Source: Kalymmatonema hyalinum WJT4-NPBG1 (GTDB lineage: Bacteria; Cyanobacteriota; Cyanobacteriia; Cyanobacteriales; Nostocaceae). From it: a DNA stretch of 64,000 bases. The position numbers were made by a program, and so were the translations under genes. Shown one piece after another: positions 1 through 10,612 of this stretch; positions within the stretch are counted from its first letter, which is position 1, and every line of letters begins with the position of its first letter. Below the pieces are notes generated by a model. The model was not told where the DNA came from. It searched no databases and saw only the letters and a list, made by a program, of their open reading frames with translations. The stretch lies in contig JAHHIB010000011.1 in NCBI GenBank assembly GCA_019359075.1, positions 58,663 through 122,662 on the forward strand, written 5' to 3'.

Positions 1-1224
1 AAACTTTTCCCCTGAGGCTTCAGCCGCTTTCTCTACCTGCGCAGCTAAGGCATCATCGGGAGAGAACAAACCGGCAATGTCATCTCCCAAAGCAATGATA
101 CAAGCACCTGTGAGAGTGGCTAAATCAATAATTGCATCTACTCCTAGCTTCTCAGTAAATACCAAGGCATCTGCTAGAGTCAAACGTCCTTCTGCATCGG
201 TATTATTGACTTCAATAGTTTTGCCGTTAGAAGCCGTAAGAATGTCGCCTGGGCGCATGGCATGACCGCTGATCATATTCTCTGTGGCAGCGGAGATGAA
301 GTGAACTTCGACATCTGGTTTTAGTTGACCAATCGCTTTAGCAGCTCCTAAAGTCGCGGCAGCACCACCCATGTCAATTTTCATGGTTTCAATGCCGCTA
401 CCTGCTCCTTTAATGTTAAGTCCACCAGAGTCGAAGGTCAAACCTTTACCGATAATCGCTAGCTTGCGTTTTGGTGTCCCTTCTGGTTTATAAGTTAGAT
501 GAATAAATTTAGGTGGCAAATCAGAAGCTTTTGCTACTCCCAAAAAAGCTCCCATACCTAATTTTTCACAGTCTTCCTGTTCTAAGATTTCTATTTGTAA
601 ACCGTGGTCTGAGGCGATTTCTTGAGCAGTTTCAGCCAGAGTGATCGGTGTTACCGCGTTTGGTGGTGCTGCAACTAACTGCCGTGCTAAGAAGACACCA
701 GCGGAAATTTGATTAGCACGAGTAATAGCTGCTTCCTGTCCACCCAGTCCTAGTAAATCTACTGTTTCGACTTGTGGTCCTTTATCCTCTGGTTCAGATT
801 TAAAGCGATTATCCTGGTATAGTGCTAATTGAACTCCTTCGGCGATCGCTTGCGCGGTTTCTGTTGGGTCGTTGTTCCAAATTGCCAGGCTAATCCCCAA
901 AGTTTTGCTCTTTTGCTTTTTAGCTAACCTGGCTGCGGCTGCGGCTGCTCTGCGCAAGGTCTCTAGTTTTAGGGATTCGGGTTTCCCTAAACCTACCAGT
1001 ATAATTTTACGAACTGGGCTATTAGCACCTACTCGGGTGAAAACACTGCTGCCTTGTTTGCCCTTAAATTCCTCTTCGGCAATGAGTTCTTTTATACTAC
1101 CAGCCAACTTTTCATCTAAAGTTGCAAGTTCGCCAGTTAACTCTACTGCATCTTCAAATAATCCAATTGCTAAACTATCCCCCGTCCATTCTAGTAGGGG
1201 AGTATCAGTCGCACGAATGTCCAT
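1..1224 (-). CDS. pepA: Leucyl aminopeptidase (cytosol aminopeptidase, M17), C-terminus cut by window edge
   Basis: Translating the minus strand from the ATG at 1224 gives 408 uninterrupted codons running off the left edge. The M17 metal-binding signatures are present: [23 protein letters not shown] and NTDAEGRL, the last being the family signature. These residues hold two divalent metals in the active site. M17 enzymes are cytosolic hexamers that remove N-terminal residues, preferably leucine, during peptide turnover. The visible part covers the whole N-terminal domain and most of the catalytic domain. M17 enzymes are usually about 490-500 residues, so roughly 80-90 residues are missing to the left. 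The start is supported by the family-like N-terminus ([13 protein letters not shown]). The gene is separated by about 110 bp of short-repeat spacer from the next gene on the same strand. Confidence 0.93.
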   Translation of the reverse strand, partial: MDIRATDTPLLEWTGDSLAIGLFEDAVELTGELATLDEKLAGSIKELIAEEEFKGKQGSSVFTRVGANSPVRKIILVGLGKPESLKLETLRRAAAAAARLAKKQKSKTLGISLAIWNNDPTETAQAIAEGVQLALYQDNRFKSEPEDKGPQVETVDLLGLGGQEAAITRANQISAGVFLARQLVAAPPNAVTPITLAETAQEIASDHGLQIEILEQEDCEKLGMGAFLGVAKASDLPPKFIHLTYKPEGTPKRKLAIIGKGLTFDSGGLNIKGAGSGIETMKIDMGGAAATLGAAKAIGQLKPDVEVHFISAATENMISGHAMRPGDILTASNGKTIEVNNTDAEGRLTLADALVFTEKLGVDAIIDLATLTGACIIALGDDIAGLFSPDDALAAQVEKAAEASGEKF

Positions 1225-1335
1225 TTCCTGTATTCTGTGTAAAACTTCTTGTACCAGTATTGCGCAAAATAGGCGCTTTATGCTAACTGGAAAGATGGGG
1301 TAGAGAGCAAAGCGAGTATTGCAGTAACACAATGA

Positions 1336-3456
1336 CTAATGACCAATGACTAATTCTGCAACTACATTTGCTAGGTGATCTGGCATCACAGGCTTAGAGA
1401 GATGTCTTTGGAAACCTGCTGCAAGCGCGAGGCTACGATCCCTGTCTCCAGCATACGCCGTCAGGGCGATCGCCGGAATGTCTCCTCCCTGCTCGCGTGG
1501 CAATGCCCTAATCTGGCGCATCAAGCTGTACCCATCAACCTGTGGCATACCAATATCGCTAATCAGGACATCTGGTTGGAATGTCGTCAGAACTTCTAGT
1601 GCTGAGGAAGCACAGCTGACAGCAGTGGCGATCGCTCCAAAATCCTCCAAAGCGAATACCAAAAAATCTCGTGAGTCAGTGTCATCATCTACCACCAAGA
1701 CGCGCACTCCTTGTAACGGAGATGATGGGTTGTTGGAGTTATTGGGTAATGAGGGAAAAGAATTTGTCTTTGCATCTTTTCCTTTCCCCTTTTGCTTATC
1801 TTTGTTCTCAAGGAGTGGTAATTGCACTGTAAATGTTGCTCCTTGTTTTTCTCCTGAACTCTGTGCGCTGACAGTTCCACCATGCAGTTCTACCAGGTGA
1901 CGTACAATTGCTAAACCCAATCCTAAACCTCCGTGTTTACGAGTGGTAGAACCATCTGCCTGACGAAAGGACTCAAACACGTAAGGAAGAAAGTCCGGCT
2001 TTATACCCATGCCTGTGTCTTTTACAGTAATTTTGGCATAGGATGCAAAGACATTTTCTCTCCTGCTCAAGAGCTCTCCTGCTCCCTCATCTCCCTCATC
2101 TACCCATTCGAGATTGACTTCTACCAGTCCTCCGTGTGGAGTAAATTTGATAGCATTAGACAGGAGATTCCAAACAATTTGCTGTAATCGGTTGGGATCG
2201 CCTAAAACAAGGAATTTTGGCTTTTGGATTGTGGATTGGGGAGGTAAAGAGAATTCTCCTTGTCTGCTTGTGATTTTGTCTTCGGTTGCTAATCCAGAAT
2301 TTAAAATTGTAAATTGCAAATCGATTGATTTAGCTTGAGCTGCTAGACGCATTGTGTCAATTGCGGCTTCAATTGCTGGAATCAAATTTGTTGGGTAAGG
2401 ACGCAGAGTCAGTTTCCCACTTATTATGCGAGATACATCTAGCAAATCTTCAATCAGTTGTGTCTGTAAGTTGGCGTTGCGTTCAATTGTTTCCAAGGCA
2501 CGACTTAAGCTTGTTGCATCCAATGTACGAGTACGTAGTATTTTTGCCCAGCCCAAAATGGCATTGAGTGGCGATCGCAATTCATGGGAAAGGACTGCCA
2601 GAAACTCATCCTTAATCCGATTTGCTTGCTCCAATTCTTCTTTTTGTTGTCGTAACTGAGCTTCATTTATCCGTAATGCCTGCTCTGCCAGCTTATAATC
2701 TGTCACGTCACGACCAATGGTCAGTAATGATTGTACCGTACCATTTTCTGTATATTCCGGCACGATACGTGTTTGGTAGTAAGTGCGTCCCTTTGATCCG
2801 GGAAAATCGAACTCCATCCAGCACCCAACTCCTGTGGCAAACACTTGGCGCAATTTTGCTTGCCAAGTAGCAAGTTCCTCTAGATACCCCATTTCGGCAA
2901 CAGTTTTGCCAATCCACTTTTCTAGTGGTATCCCTGTTGCTATTTCTGTTGCGGGATTTACATAGCAATAGCGGAGTTCTCGATCAATGCGGGCGATCAC
3001 GTCTGGTGAATTTTCCGCTAAAGCTCTAAATTCCTGCTCGCGGCGGTACAGTTCTGCTTCGGCAATTTTGCAGGCGCGTTGATATTGGGCTTCGCGCAGC
3101 GCACGGCGTACCGAGGGCACCAAACGCTCTAACCGTTGCTTGAGAACATAATCAGTTGCCCCGCTTTTAAGGGTTTCAATGGCGACTTCCTCGCCCATTG
3201 TTGCGGTGACAAAAATGAAGGGAATATCTCGGCAGTGATGCTGCGCCATCAAAAGAGCTGTAATACCATCAAACCCAGGTAAGGAGTAATCTGAAAGAAT
3301 TAAGTCAAAGCCATCTTGCTCTAACGCGGTCTGGAATTCAGCTTGCGTCTTCACGTGTACCTGTTCGCAGGCAATACCGCCTTCGTTGAGCAGGGCATGG
3401 ATCAGTTCTGCATCCAGCAAACTATCTTCGAGCAAGAGAATCCTTAGACCTGACAT
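1336..3456 (-). CDS. Hybrid sensor histidine kinase (REC-PAS-HisKA-HATPase-REC)
   Basis: This is a 706-residue cytoplasmic phosphorelay protein with no membrane segment. Residues about 5-120 form a receiver (LLLEDS acidic patch, LILSDYSLPG phospho-Asp, T and K downstream). A PAS domain spans about 135-260. HisKA carries the phospho-His in FLAVLSHELRSPLNAILG near 285-300, followed by an HATPase (NLLSNAIKF, DTGMGI, HGGLGLGLAI). A second receiver lies at about 585-705 (VLVVDDDTDS, VLISDIGMP). It starts 2 bp after the stop of the single-domain regulator and is third in an operon with it and the membrane kinase upstream. It probably integrates and relays phosphate between these proteins; the signal is unknown. 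The HATPase region and the linker before the last receiver contain low-complexity, repeat-derived insertions (see findings). Confidence 0.9.
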   Translation of the reverse strand: MSGLRILLLEDSLLDAELIHALLNEGGIACEQVHVKTQAEFQTALEQDGFDLILSDYSLPGFDGITALLMAQHHCRDIPFIFVTATMGEEVAIETLKSGATDYVLKQRLERLVPSVRRALREAQYQRACKIAEAELYRREQEFRALAENSPDVIARIDRELRYCYVNPATEIATGIPLEKWIGKTVAEMGYLEELATWQAKLRQVFATGVGCWMEFDFPGSKGRTYYQTRIVPEYTENGTVQSLLTIGRDVTDYKLAEQALRINEAQLRQQKEELEQANRIKDEFLAVLSHELRSPLNAILGWAKILRTRTLDATSLSRALETIERNANLQTQLIEDLLDVSRIISGKLTLRPYPTNLIPAIEAAIDTMRLAAQAKSIDLQFTILNSGLATEDKITSRQGEFSLPPQSTIQKPKFLVLGDPNRLQQIVWNLLSNAIKFTPHGGLVEVNLEWVDEGDEGAGELLSRRENVFASYAKITVKDTGMGIKPDFLPYVFESFRQADGSTTRKHGGLGLGLAIVRHLVELHGGTVSAQSSGEKQGATFTVQLPLLENKDKQKGKGKDAKTNSFPSLPNNSNNPSSPLQGVRVLVVDDDTDSRDFLVFALEDFGAIATAVSCASSALEVLTTFQPDVLISDIGMPQVDGYSLMRQIRALPREQGGDIPAIALTAYAGDRDRSLALAAGFQRHLSKPVMPDHLANVVAELVIGH

Positions 3457-3458
3457 TG

Positions 3459-3935
3459 CTATATTCCTGCAACTCCTTGAGTACTCCGTGCCGGAGGGAT
3501 GGAACCGGGGGGCGGTTCATTAATTATTGCCCAAAATAACCCAAGTCCTTTAATGACTTCAACAAATTCATGAAAATCGATTGGCTTAACCACATAGCCG
3601 TTGACGCCTAGTTCGTAACAGCGATCCAGATCTTGCTCCTCACGGGAGGAGGTCAATACGACCACCGGCACGATTCGCAATCCTGGATCTGCCTTAAGTT
3701 GCGTCAGGACTTCTATGCCATCAACTTTTGGCAATTTGAGATCCAGCAGGACCACAACGGGATGACCCTCGCGACGCAAACGATATAAACCTCGACGATA
3801 CAGGTAATCCAATGCTTCTTCGCCGTCACGAACGACAACGACTTCATTGCCCAAATGGTTTTCTGCCAGTGAAGTCAGGATTAACTCAACGTCGTTAATG
3901 CTGTCCTCAACTAGGAGAATGCGCTTTAGTTCCAT
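3459..3935 (-). CDS. CheY/Rcp1-like single-domain response regulator
   Basis: This is a receiver-only protein of about 158 residues. Visible features are the KRILLVEDSINDVELI acidic pocket, the phospho-acceptor Asp in VVLLDLKLPKVDG, the switch Thr in VVVLTSS and the conserved Lys in GYVVKPID. The length and the extra beta-hairpin segment (LYRRGLYRLRREGHP) resemble Rcp1, the partner of cyanobacterial phytochrome-type kinases. I chose the ATG at 3935 over an upstream in-frame GTG at 3956 because it starts directly before the receiver fold and has a GAGAG-like site upstream. It lies 10 bp after the stop of the multi-PAS kinase and 2 bp before the hybrid kinase, so all three are almost certainly co-transcribed. 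Its likely role is to take phosphate from the kinase encoded upstream. Confidence 0.88.
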   Translation of the reverse strand: MELKRILLVEDSINDVELILTSLAENHLGNEVVVVRDGEEALDYLYRRGLYRLRREGHPVVVLLDLKLPKVDGIEVLTQLKADPGLRIVPVVVLTSSREEQDLDRCYELGVNGYVVKPIDFHEFVEVIKGLGLFWAIINEPPPGSIPPARSTQGVAGI

Positions 3936-3945
3936 CGTATACTCT

Positions 3946-6900
3946 CTACTCTCCACTTCTCACTCCAGACCCCCTTGGTAGCGAAAAATAAAAAGTCGCG
4001 ACCTTGTCTATTTCACTTTCTGCCCAGACGCGTCCACCATGACGGTGAATAATGCGTTGGACATTTGCCAATCCTACACCTGTGCCTTCAAATTGTGGAT
4101 CGCTGTGCAGCCGTTGAAAAACGCCAAATAATTTGTGAGCGTATTTCATATCGAAACCAATGCCGTTATCTCGCACGAAGAATACCACTTCTTGCTCACT
4201 GCTGGTACTGCCTACAGTAATTTCTGTTAGGGAGCGGGTTTTGCTATACTTAACAGCGTTTTCCAGCAGGTTACGCAGAACCAGCCGCAACATTGAGGGG
4301 TCACCATAGACCTGAGGCAAGGATTCTATTTGCCAGGAAACTTCACGGTTTTTATTTTCTGATATGAGATCGCGTTGCACCTCTTGGACTAGTAAATTCA
4401 TGTCAGTCGTGGTATGACGCATTTCTGAGCGCCCAACACGGGAGAAGGTTAACAAATCATCGATTAATTTACCCGCTTGTTTGGTGGCTTCGGTGATGAT
4501 GTTCACGTAACGCTGGCTGGTGTCATCCAGTCCTGTTGACCCAAGGCGTTTTTGCAGCAAGTCTACAAATCCTGTAATATGCCGCAGCGGTGCCCGTAGG
4601 TCATGAGAAACTGAGTAGGAGAAGGACTCTAGTTCTCGATTGGCAGCTTCTAGTTGAGCTGTGCGCTGTTTTACCCGTTCTTCCAAAGTTTCGTTAATTT
4701 GGCGAATTTGAGCCTCGGCTTGCTTACGGTCTTCAATATCAATACAAGAGCCGATGTAACCAAGAAACTCTCCTTCGGAAGTGAAGCGAGGCACACCAAT
4801 ATCTAACAGCCAACGATATTCTCCATCAAACCGTTGCAGGCGGTACTCCATTCGGAATTCTTGGCGGGCATCAAATGCATGAGTATATGTTTCCACACAA
4901 CGCGAGAAGTCATCGGGATGCACACCTTCGGTCCAACCATTGCCCAGTTCCTGCTCCATCGTGCGTCCGGTAAAATCTAACCAAGGTTTATTGAAGTAAG
5001 TACAGAGTTTATCCGTATCAGACATCCAAACCATCACGGGAGCAGTATCTGTGACATGGCGAAAGCGCTGCTCGCTTTCAATGAGGGCGGCTTCGGCTCG
5101 TTTGCGCTCGCTGATGTCGATAGTAATGCCGTCAAAGCGCTTTGGTGTACCAGCCGCATCACAGAAGGTGCGCCCAATCGCCCGAATCCAGCGTACTTGT
5201 CCATCTGGATCAACTGTGCGATAGTCAACGTCATAGCCACCAGCCTGATCAATAGAGGCTTGAATTGCCTGCCGTGTGGGTTCCCGGTCATCAAAATGCA
5301 GCAGTTGATAAAATAAATCGATAGTGACTTCGGCATCGGGTGGTAGACCAAAATGTGCTTTGCACTGGTCATTCCAAATTAGCTTGCCCAGCGGTAAGTT
5401 GCAGTACCACAAACCAAGTTCGGCTCCCTGAATCACCAAATCCAGACGTTCTGTACTAATTCGCAGAGCATCTGCCTGCTCTCGTAGCGTCTGCTCTATC
5501 TGTTTGTGCTCAGTAATATCATGGGCAACTGCATACACCAACCCTAACTCAACATCAGGAACAGAATTCCAAACCAGCCATTTGTAAGAACCATCTTTGC
5601 AGCGATAGCGGTTCTCGAAATTGACGGTAATGGCTCCCGTTGTCAGCTTCTCAACTTCTGCCAAGGTTTTTGCCCAGTCTTCTGGATGGACAAACTCGAT
5701 AAACGGTGTGCCAAGCAGTTCTGCTGCAGTGTAACCCAGAATTCTCTCACAGGCTGGGTTGATACGCTTGAAGTAGCCATCAAATCCAGCAATGCAGAAC
5801 ATATCGGACGATAGCGTAAAGAAGCGATCGCGTTCTGCTTCTGCTCGCTTGCGTTCACGCAGTGCAGCGTTTCGCTGTTCGCTGATGTCTAAAATGAAGG
5901 CGATCGCTTCTTCCTGTTTCTCCCCAGTCAGGGCAAACCCAACCAACACCGGAACACGAGTGCCATCTTTGCGGATATATTCTTTCTCGTAAGGAGGATA
6001 GACTTTCTTAACCTTCGCCTCGGCGATTGCCTTCGGCACTGCCCCTTGGGCAATCGCCGCCTCATCGAACGGCAGATACTCTGGTGGCGTTATATCAGTC
6101 CAGCGCACTCCACCTTCTAGAAAATCTTTGCGGCTATACCCAACAATGTGGAGGTAAGCATCGTTTACCTCACTCAATCCCCCGTACACATCGCCAAACT
6201 GAATACCAATGATATCTGAGTCTACAAATAGTCGCAGCTGCGCTTCGCTTTGACGCAATGCTTCTTCTGTCCGTTTTTGGTGATCGATATCTGTGCAGGT
6301 GCCAAACCACTTGAGAATTGTGCCGCTCTCGTCATGTAATGGTAAAGCCTGTGCTATGTGCCAACGATAAACGCCATCAACTCGTTTGAGGCGGTACTGT
6401 ACCTCAACTCGATTTCCTGTCCTAAGCCCGGTTGTCCATTTTTCTATGGCTTTTGGCAAATCATCGGGATGAACCACCTGCTGCCAATTCCACGCCAAAG
6501 TTTCTTGAGGTTTGAGCCCAGTGTAGTCTAGCCAGCGCTGATTGAAGTATTCTACAAAGCCATCAGGGCGGCTAATCCAAACCATCTGAGGAACGTTTTC
6601 GGCAAGCAGGCGATAGCGTTCTTCACTTTCGCGTAGTGCTGCTTCTCCTTGTTTGCGTCCAGTTATATCGCGGTTGACTTCCAAAAACCCAATCAGCACA
6701 CCCTGCGAATTGTGAATTGCAACCTGACGGCTTTCTACGACAATTTGCGCCCCGTCTTTACGGGTGTGAATCAGTTCACTCTCCCAGCGCCCTGTTTGCT
6801 GTAAGGCTGTGTCGAGGTTTTCAACACTACCTTCTGGTACTTGAGTTTGCAGGAACTTATGGCTCACCTGTCCTATGGCTTCTGCTTTTGAGTAGCCATA

Positions 6901-7956
6901 CATTTCCTCGGCGCTTCGGTTCCACTTGGTAATGGCATTTTGGGTATCACGGACAAAGATTGCTTCATACGTCAGTTCCAACAGTTCCGCTTGCTCTTGT
7001 AACGTCGCAGTTTGTTGCTTTAGCTGCTGCAATATCTGTTTGCGTTCCCCATCCACGCGAATAAACTCAGCATTACACCAAATCAGTGCCAAAAACATCA
7101 CAACCAGGGACACCACGAGCAGCGATATGCTAAAGTTGGGGTCGTATTGTTTTGCCCTTTGACCTAGAAGAATCAACCAGCCCAGAATTAAGGGAACCGC
7201 AATCGCACTTGGTATGATCTGATGGGCGATCGCCGCTTGCGGCACTGAGCTTTGCCCAATCGCGCTGCCGTTTAATTCACTACTAATTGTTTGCATGAAC
7301 CCTTGATCGGGACGGGTATACAACAGTCCCACACAAAGCACTTCAAACGCCAGTGCTGTATGTAACGCCATTGAGGTAGTATAAACGCCGAACTGGTAAA
7401 AATTTTTCACCCCGTAGGCATAGCCAACAAATGCTAGCAAAGAAATCAAAGCGACAATTAAGCTCAAAGCCTGAGCCAGCCAATAACTACGGTGAGTCTT
7501 CTGCCCTAACAGCCATAGCGCCACACCCAATAATAGAAAGTTAACGGCGGTATTTGCTGCCATCCGACCTAAATGAGATGTTTCTATAGCTTCTGGTGAG
7601 TCACGAAACAGCAGTTCGCCAATTCCTAAATGCCACCCAAATAGGTATTGACATAATGTAAATAACCCTATCAAGGTAACTGCGATTGCGCATCCTTGGG
7701 CAATGAGGAGTGAGGAAGATGAAGAGGATGAGGGATTTATCTCCCTTATCCCTTTTATATCGGTTGACAAAAGCCAAAGTGACACCCCAGACAGCAAGAA
7801 AGCGATCGCTGTATTAACTTTCATCGTGACAAAAGCTGGCATCGCGCTCTTAAGTAGAGCAATATCAAATATCCAGCCAATCAATACGACACAACTGATA
7901 AAAATAACAAAGACACTTGCAGCGTGTGCAACCGTCCTGGTGGTGAAGTTAGGCAT
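3946..7956 (-). CDS. Membrane multi-PAS sensor histidine kinase
   Basis: This 1336-residue kinase has an N-terminal membrane module at about residues 1-300 with around eight hydrophobic segments. Six PAS/PAC units follow (about 325-440, 445-570, 570-700, 700-830, 830-960 and 960-1090), each opening with an [11 protein letters not shown] helix. HisKA carries the phospho-His in [18 protein letters not shown], and the HATPase shows [17 protein letters not shown] and GTGVGLANV. The kinase core resembles the bacteriophytochrome-type family that works with Rcp1-like regulators, and such a regulator follows 10 bp downstream. There is no GAF/PHY chromophore domain, so it is not a phytochrome. The membrane module carries a run of serines (NPSSSSSSS) encoded by a GAGGAA-type microsatellite. 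The ligand of the PAS array cannot be told from sequence. Confidence 0.9.
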   Translation of the reverse strand: MPNFTTRTVAHAASVFVIFISCVVLIGWIFDIALLKSAMPAFVTMKVNTAIAFLLSGVSLWLLSTDIKGIREINPSSSSSSSLLIAQGCAIAVTLIGLFTLCQYLFGWHLGIGELLFRDSPEAIETSHLGRMAANTAVNFLLLGVALWLLGQKTHRSYWLAQALSLIVALISLLAFVGYAYGVKNFYQFGVYTTSMALHTALAFEVLCVGLLYTRPDQGFMQTISSELNGSAIGQSSVPQAAIAHQIIPSAIAVPLILGWLILLGQRAKQYDPNFSISLLVVSLVVMFLALIWCNAEFIRVDGERKQILQQLKQQTATLQEQAELLELTYEAIFVRDTQNAITKWNRSAEEMYGYSKAEAIGQVSHKFLQTQVPEGSVENLDTALQQTGRWESELIHTRKDGAQIVVESRQVAIHNSQGVLIGFLEVNRDITGRKQGEAALRESEERYRLLAENVPQMVWISRPDGFVEYFNQRWLDYTGLKPQETLAWNWQQVVHPDDLPKAIEKWTTGLRTGNRVEVQYRLKRVDGVYRWHIAQALPLHDESGTILKWFGTCTDIDHQKRTEEALRQSEAQLRLFVDSDIIGIQFGDVYGGLSEVNDAYLHIVGYSRKDFLEGGVRWTDITPPEYLPFDEAAIAQGAVPKAIAEAKVKKVYPPYEKEYIRKDGTRVPVLVGFALTGEKQEEAIAFILDISEQRNAALRERKRAEAERDRFFTLSSDMFCIAGFDGYFKRINPACERILGYTAAELLGTPFIEFVHPEDWAKTLAEVEKLTTGAITVNFENRYRCKDGSYKWLVWNSVPDVELGLVYAVAHDITEHKQIEQTLREQADALRISTERLDLVIQGAELGLWYCNLPLGKLIWNDQCKAHFGLPPDAEVTIDLFYQLLHFDDREPTRQAIQASIDQAGGYDVDYRTVDPDGQVRWIRAIGRTFCDAAGTPKRFDGITIDISERKRAEAALIESEQRFRHVTDTAPVMVWMSDTDKLCTYFNKPWLDFTGRTMEQELGNGWTEGVHPDDFSRCVETYTHAFDARQEFRMEYRLQRFDGEYRWLLDIGVPRFTSEGEFLGYIGSCIDIEDRKQAEAQIRQINETLEERVKQRTAQLEAANRELESFSYSVSHDLRAPLRHITGFVDLLQKRLGSTGLDDTSQRYVNIITEATKQAGKLIDDLLTFSRVGRSEMRHTTTDMNLLVQEVQRDLISENKNREVSWQIESLPQVYGDPSMLRLVLRNLLENAVKYSKTRSLTEITVGSTSSEQEVVFFVRDNGIGFDMKYAHKLFGVFQRLHSDPQFEGTGVGLANVQRIIHRHGGRVWAESEIDKVATFYFSLPRGSGVRSGE

Positions 7957-8036
7957 AAACCTTCACCCCAACTTCAAGCTTCTCTTCTTTGATATTATAG
8001 TTGCAGGACATATTTTCCTACATTGTTTTGCCATAT

Positions 8037-8057
8037 GAAACACTCTGAAAGTGTTTC
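8037..8057. repeat. Short inverted repeat upstream of the multi-PAS kinase
   Basis: GAAACACT (8037-8044) is repeated as AGTGTTTC (8050-8057) around a 5-base centre. It lies 80-100 bp upstream of the kinase start at 7956 and could be an operator or a small hairpin in the leader. It is not followed by a clear T-run on the minus strand. Confidence 0.35.
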
Positions 8058-8142
8058 TAAAACCCACCTTAAGGTTGATGGCAATCTTTATGGATTTACC
8101 TTGAGATAGATTTTTTTATTTTTATCAGTAAATATTAACAAC

Positions 8143-8171
8143 AAACCCGGTTTCTTTGGAAAACCGGGTTT
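8143..8171 (-). terminator. Hairpin terminator of the AAACCCGGTTT family
   Basis: An 11-bp perfect inverted repeat (AAACCCGGTTT / AAACCGGGTTT) with a 7-base loop lies about 55 bp downstream of the EcsC-like gene stop. The T content after the stem on the minus strand is moderate. Two related hairpins occur at 23226-23253 and 57668-57696, both also downstream of genes. It is probably a dispersed cyanobacterial repeat used as a terminator. Confidence 0.6.
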
Positions 8172-8227
8172 ATTGATTGAGCGTCATCTATTGTCATCCA
8201 TATCCACAGCAAACGAACAACAAAAAG

Positions 8228-9412
8228 TTACTTGTTATTCACAACGTCTGTAGATGTGTTAACACTGGACTGAATAGAATTAACATCAAGACCAAATTTG
8301 GTAGCTATTGCTTGAATGATATTTTGTTCAACTGGTGTCGTCTCACCGTTCATTTGGGCAAATCTGTAACATTGAGCCAACAAGGGTATAGCAAAATCAC
8401 GGTTGAGTTGATTGAGAAGTGTATCCAAAGGCTGAGGTGATTTGATATTTTGAGATATTGCTTGCAAGGAGGTAGAACTCAAATTCAAAGCTTGCAACTC
8501 AGGCAAAATTTCTTCCCATGTTTTTTCTGGATAAGTCGCAAGGATCATGTGAACCAAGATTTGATCCATTAACGCTTCTTGAGCAATGGCTTTTTCGAGA
8601 TAATTTTCGCTTTGTTGTTTTAACTGTGTCAGTGTCTCTTCAGAAGTGAGTGACTTTGATGCATCTAGCTTCGTTTCATAAAATCGACACGCCGCATACC
8701 CCAATGAGTAAATCATCGTTGCATTAGAACTAGCACCAATCACTGCACCAGCAAAAGGTATATTTCGCAGCAAACCTAAACCGGTTGCTTTCAAAAGACG
8801 ACCGCCACCCAACGCCAAACCAAAAATCCCCAACACTTCTCCCTTACGCGAAGGGTCTTTCAAATCCAACCCATAAACGGCGGCAATTTGATAAACCATT
8901 TCTGACTGCAACTCTGTGGTGGCTGCTAAATCAATTGCCAATAAAGCCGCCGCGACTCCTGGTAAAATACTCGTTGCTAATCCAATTCCCCCTGCCTTTG
9001 TTGCTTTCTCAACCATGATGCGGTGGGCAAGCTGGCTAGGGGATTCATTCGGATATTTTTGCTTGAGCTTTTTGGCTGCTGCTTCCGCCTTGTCCAAATT
9101 AACGTTATCAACAGAACCAAGAAGCCAATTCAGATTTAAGACTCCAGATAGTTTTCGGATCAGCCAGATTTCACTTAAGCGATTGACGACCTTTCCTGCT
9201 GTTTGAGTCCCTTGCTCAATCAGGTTTTGTGTTTGTTTTGTCGCTGCTTCTTTTACCCCAACGACTTTTTCTGCTACGCCTTTTCCAGCTTGCAAGAAGG
9301 TTTTCAAAAAAGATTCTCTATCTTTTTGCGGAGCCTTCGACAACCGTTCATCGGCTACTTCTGACGCCGAAGCGGGTGAATTGATTGTTTGTTGTTGGGG
9401 TTCGCTTTTCAT
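8228..9412 (-). CDS. EcsC family protein
   Basis: A 394-residue protein. The N-terminal about 110 residues are polar and amphipathic, with a KTFLQAGKGVAEKVVG stretch. The EcsC-like core spans about 115-290 and has alternating glycine/alanine-rich helices (TSILPGVAAALLAIDLAATTE, LGIFGLALGGGRLL, IPFAGAVIGAS). The C-terminal helical region (about 290-385) resembles a TerB-like bundle, with the segment FAIPLLAQCYRFAQMNG. EcsC-type proteins are poorly characterised and thought to associate with membranes; no catalytic motif is visible. The ATG at 9412 is the natural start. It is a single gene with its own hairpin terminator downstream. Confidence 0.7.
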   Translation of the reverse strand: MKSEPQQQTINSPASASEVADERLSKAPQKDRESFLKTFLQAGKGVAEKVVGVKEAATKQTQNLIEQGTQTAGKVVNRLSEIWLIRKLSGVLNLNWLLGSVDNVNLDKAEAAAKKLKQKYPNESPSQLAHRIMVEKATKAGGIGLATSILPGVAAALLAIDLAATTELQSEMVYQIAAVYGLDLKDPSRKGEVLGIFGLALGGGRLLKATGLGLLRNIPFAGAVIGASSNATMIYSLGYAACRFYETKLDASKSLTSEETLTQLKQQSENYLEKAIAQEALMDQILVHMILATYPEKTWEEILPELQALNLSSTSLQAISQNIKSPQPLDTLLNQLNRDFAIPLLAQCYRFAQMNGETTPVEQNIIQAIATKFGLDVNSIQSSVNTSTDVVNNK

Positions 9413-9636
9413 TTTTCAGCCACCTAGCAAACGTCTTTCTATTCTGTTTGTAGCTCTAGTGCAATTGCTCTTTCCTCCCCCTGTAAGCACAAATTGTCGA
9501 ATATCTTTCGTGGTTCATCTAACCATTAGTTCAATAAACGTTAAATCAATTTAGGGGCTTGGAACCGATTGCAGGAACACAGTTTTTATATCCGACAGGA
9601 AAGGCAGGCTTTGTTTGTATAGCCCCATTCTAGTCT

Positions 9637-9666
9637 GAGGGCGATTTCTCGTAGGAATGCGCCCTC
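9637..9666 (-). terminator. Possible hairpin terminator after the alpha/beta hydrolase
   Basis: GAGGGCG (9637-9643) pairs with CGCCCTC (9660-9666). It sits about 14 bp past the hydrolase stop on the minus strand. The stem is GC-rich but the loop is 16 bases and no strong T-run follows, so the call is tentative. Confidence 0.35.
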
Positions 9667-9679
9667 GCGCCCTTTACTA

Positions 9680-10498
9680 TTACCCCAGCGCTTCAACTGT
9701 TTGGGCGCTACTTTCTAAAAAATTGTTTGCTTTCAGAATTTCATAAAGATTCGTATCTGTTTCTAACAAGCAAGCGTGTCCGCTTTGTGGTAATACCACC
9801 ATTTTGGAATTTGGAAAGATATTAACTAAACGTCTTGCTTCATCCAGAGAAGGTAAAAGCCGATCGTTGGCACCAGCAATCACCAAAACGGGTTGAGTGA
9901 GGTGACGTAACTCCACATCATCAACATGAAACTCTCTGAGTAAAGAGATTCGCCAGAGGACAGTTTGTGGTGGTACGGTGCGCATGGTTTTCAGGAGTTC
10001 GTGCCTATCGCTCTTGGAAATGCGCGCCAAAGCTGCCAAAAATGGCAATAAACCTAATGCGCCGATGTCATAAAGGTTGGATGGGACTAAGTAAGTCAGT
10101 TGAGAAGTCCAAGTTAACAAAGGGCGAAGATTAAAGGCGCTGGCTGAGTTGATAAGAACGATCCGCTTAAAAAGCTGCGGTGCTTTGATCGCCACTTTCT
10201 GAGCCAAACAACCCCCAAAGGATTCTCCACAGAGGTAAACCGGACGCTGTTTCGTTTTTTCTAATTCTGCATGGATCAAGTCCAATACGTTATTAGCCAG
10301 CACATCCCAACTGGTGAAGTCTTCCCTTGGTATTGCTAAACAACGCACATCAAAGCCGGCTTCTAATCCAGCAGTTTGCGATCGCAATAGTTGACCGGTT
10401 CCATCCATCCCTGGCAAATATACAAACAGGGGAAGCTCTGGCTGGAGTCGTTTAGGTGTGAGGAAACACGGTTTAAGCTCAACTTTTGGAATAGTCAT
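9680..10498 (-). CDS. Alpha/beta hydrolase (PES/ELT-like hydrolase half)
   Basis: This is a 272-residue alpha/beta hydrolase with a complete catalytic set. The oxyanion segment is LPGMDGTG (residues 29-36), the nucleophile elbow is GESFGG (Ser93), the acid is in AGANDRLLPS and the histidine is in QSGHACLLE. The PGMDG oxyanion motif plus GESFGG is characteristic of the hydrolase domain of plant phytyl ester synthase/esterase-lipase-thioesterase proteins. In those proteins the domain is fused to an acyltransferase. Here the acyltransferase is a separate gene about 114 bp upstream on the same strand. A role in acyl or phytyl ester metabolism is therefore an inference from family and context; substrate specificity cannot be read from sequence. 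The spacer between the two genes is filled with GTCATTAGT-type short repeats. Confidence 0.75.
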   Translation of the reverse strand: MTIPKVELKPCFLTPKRLQPELPLFVYLPGMDGTGQLLRSQTAGLEAGFDVRCLAIPREDFTSWDVLANNVLDLIHAELEKTKQRPVYLCGESFGGCLAQKVAIKAPQLFKRIVLINSASAFNLRPLLTWTSQLTYLVPSNLYDIGALGLLPFLAALARISKSDRHELLKTMRTVPPQTVLWRISLLREFHVDDVELRHLTQPVLVIAGANDRLLPSLDEARRLVNIFPNSKMVVLPQSGHACLLETDTNLYEILKANNFLESSAQTVEALG

Positions 10499-10612
10499 GA
10501 GTCATTAGTCAATAGTCATTAGTCAAGAGTCAAAAGCCATTAGTTATTTGTTATTTGTCAATAGTTATTGGGTGACTAAGGACAAAGGACATACGACTAA
10601 TGACAAAGGTTG

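Noticed and set aside
3946..7956. Phytochrome
   Set aside because: The kinase core is phytochrome-like and an Rcp1-like regulator follows, but there is no GAF/PHY chromophore module, only PAS domains and membrane helices.
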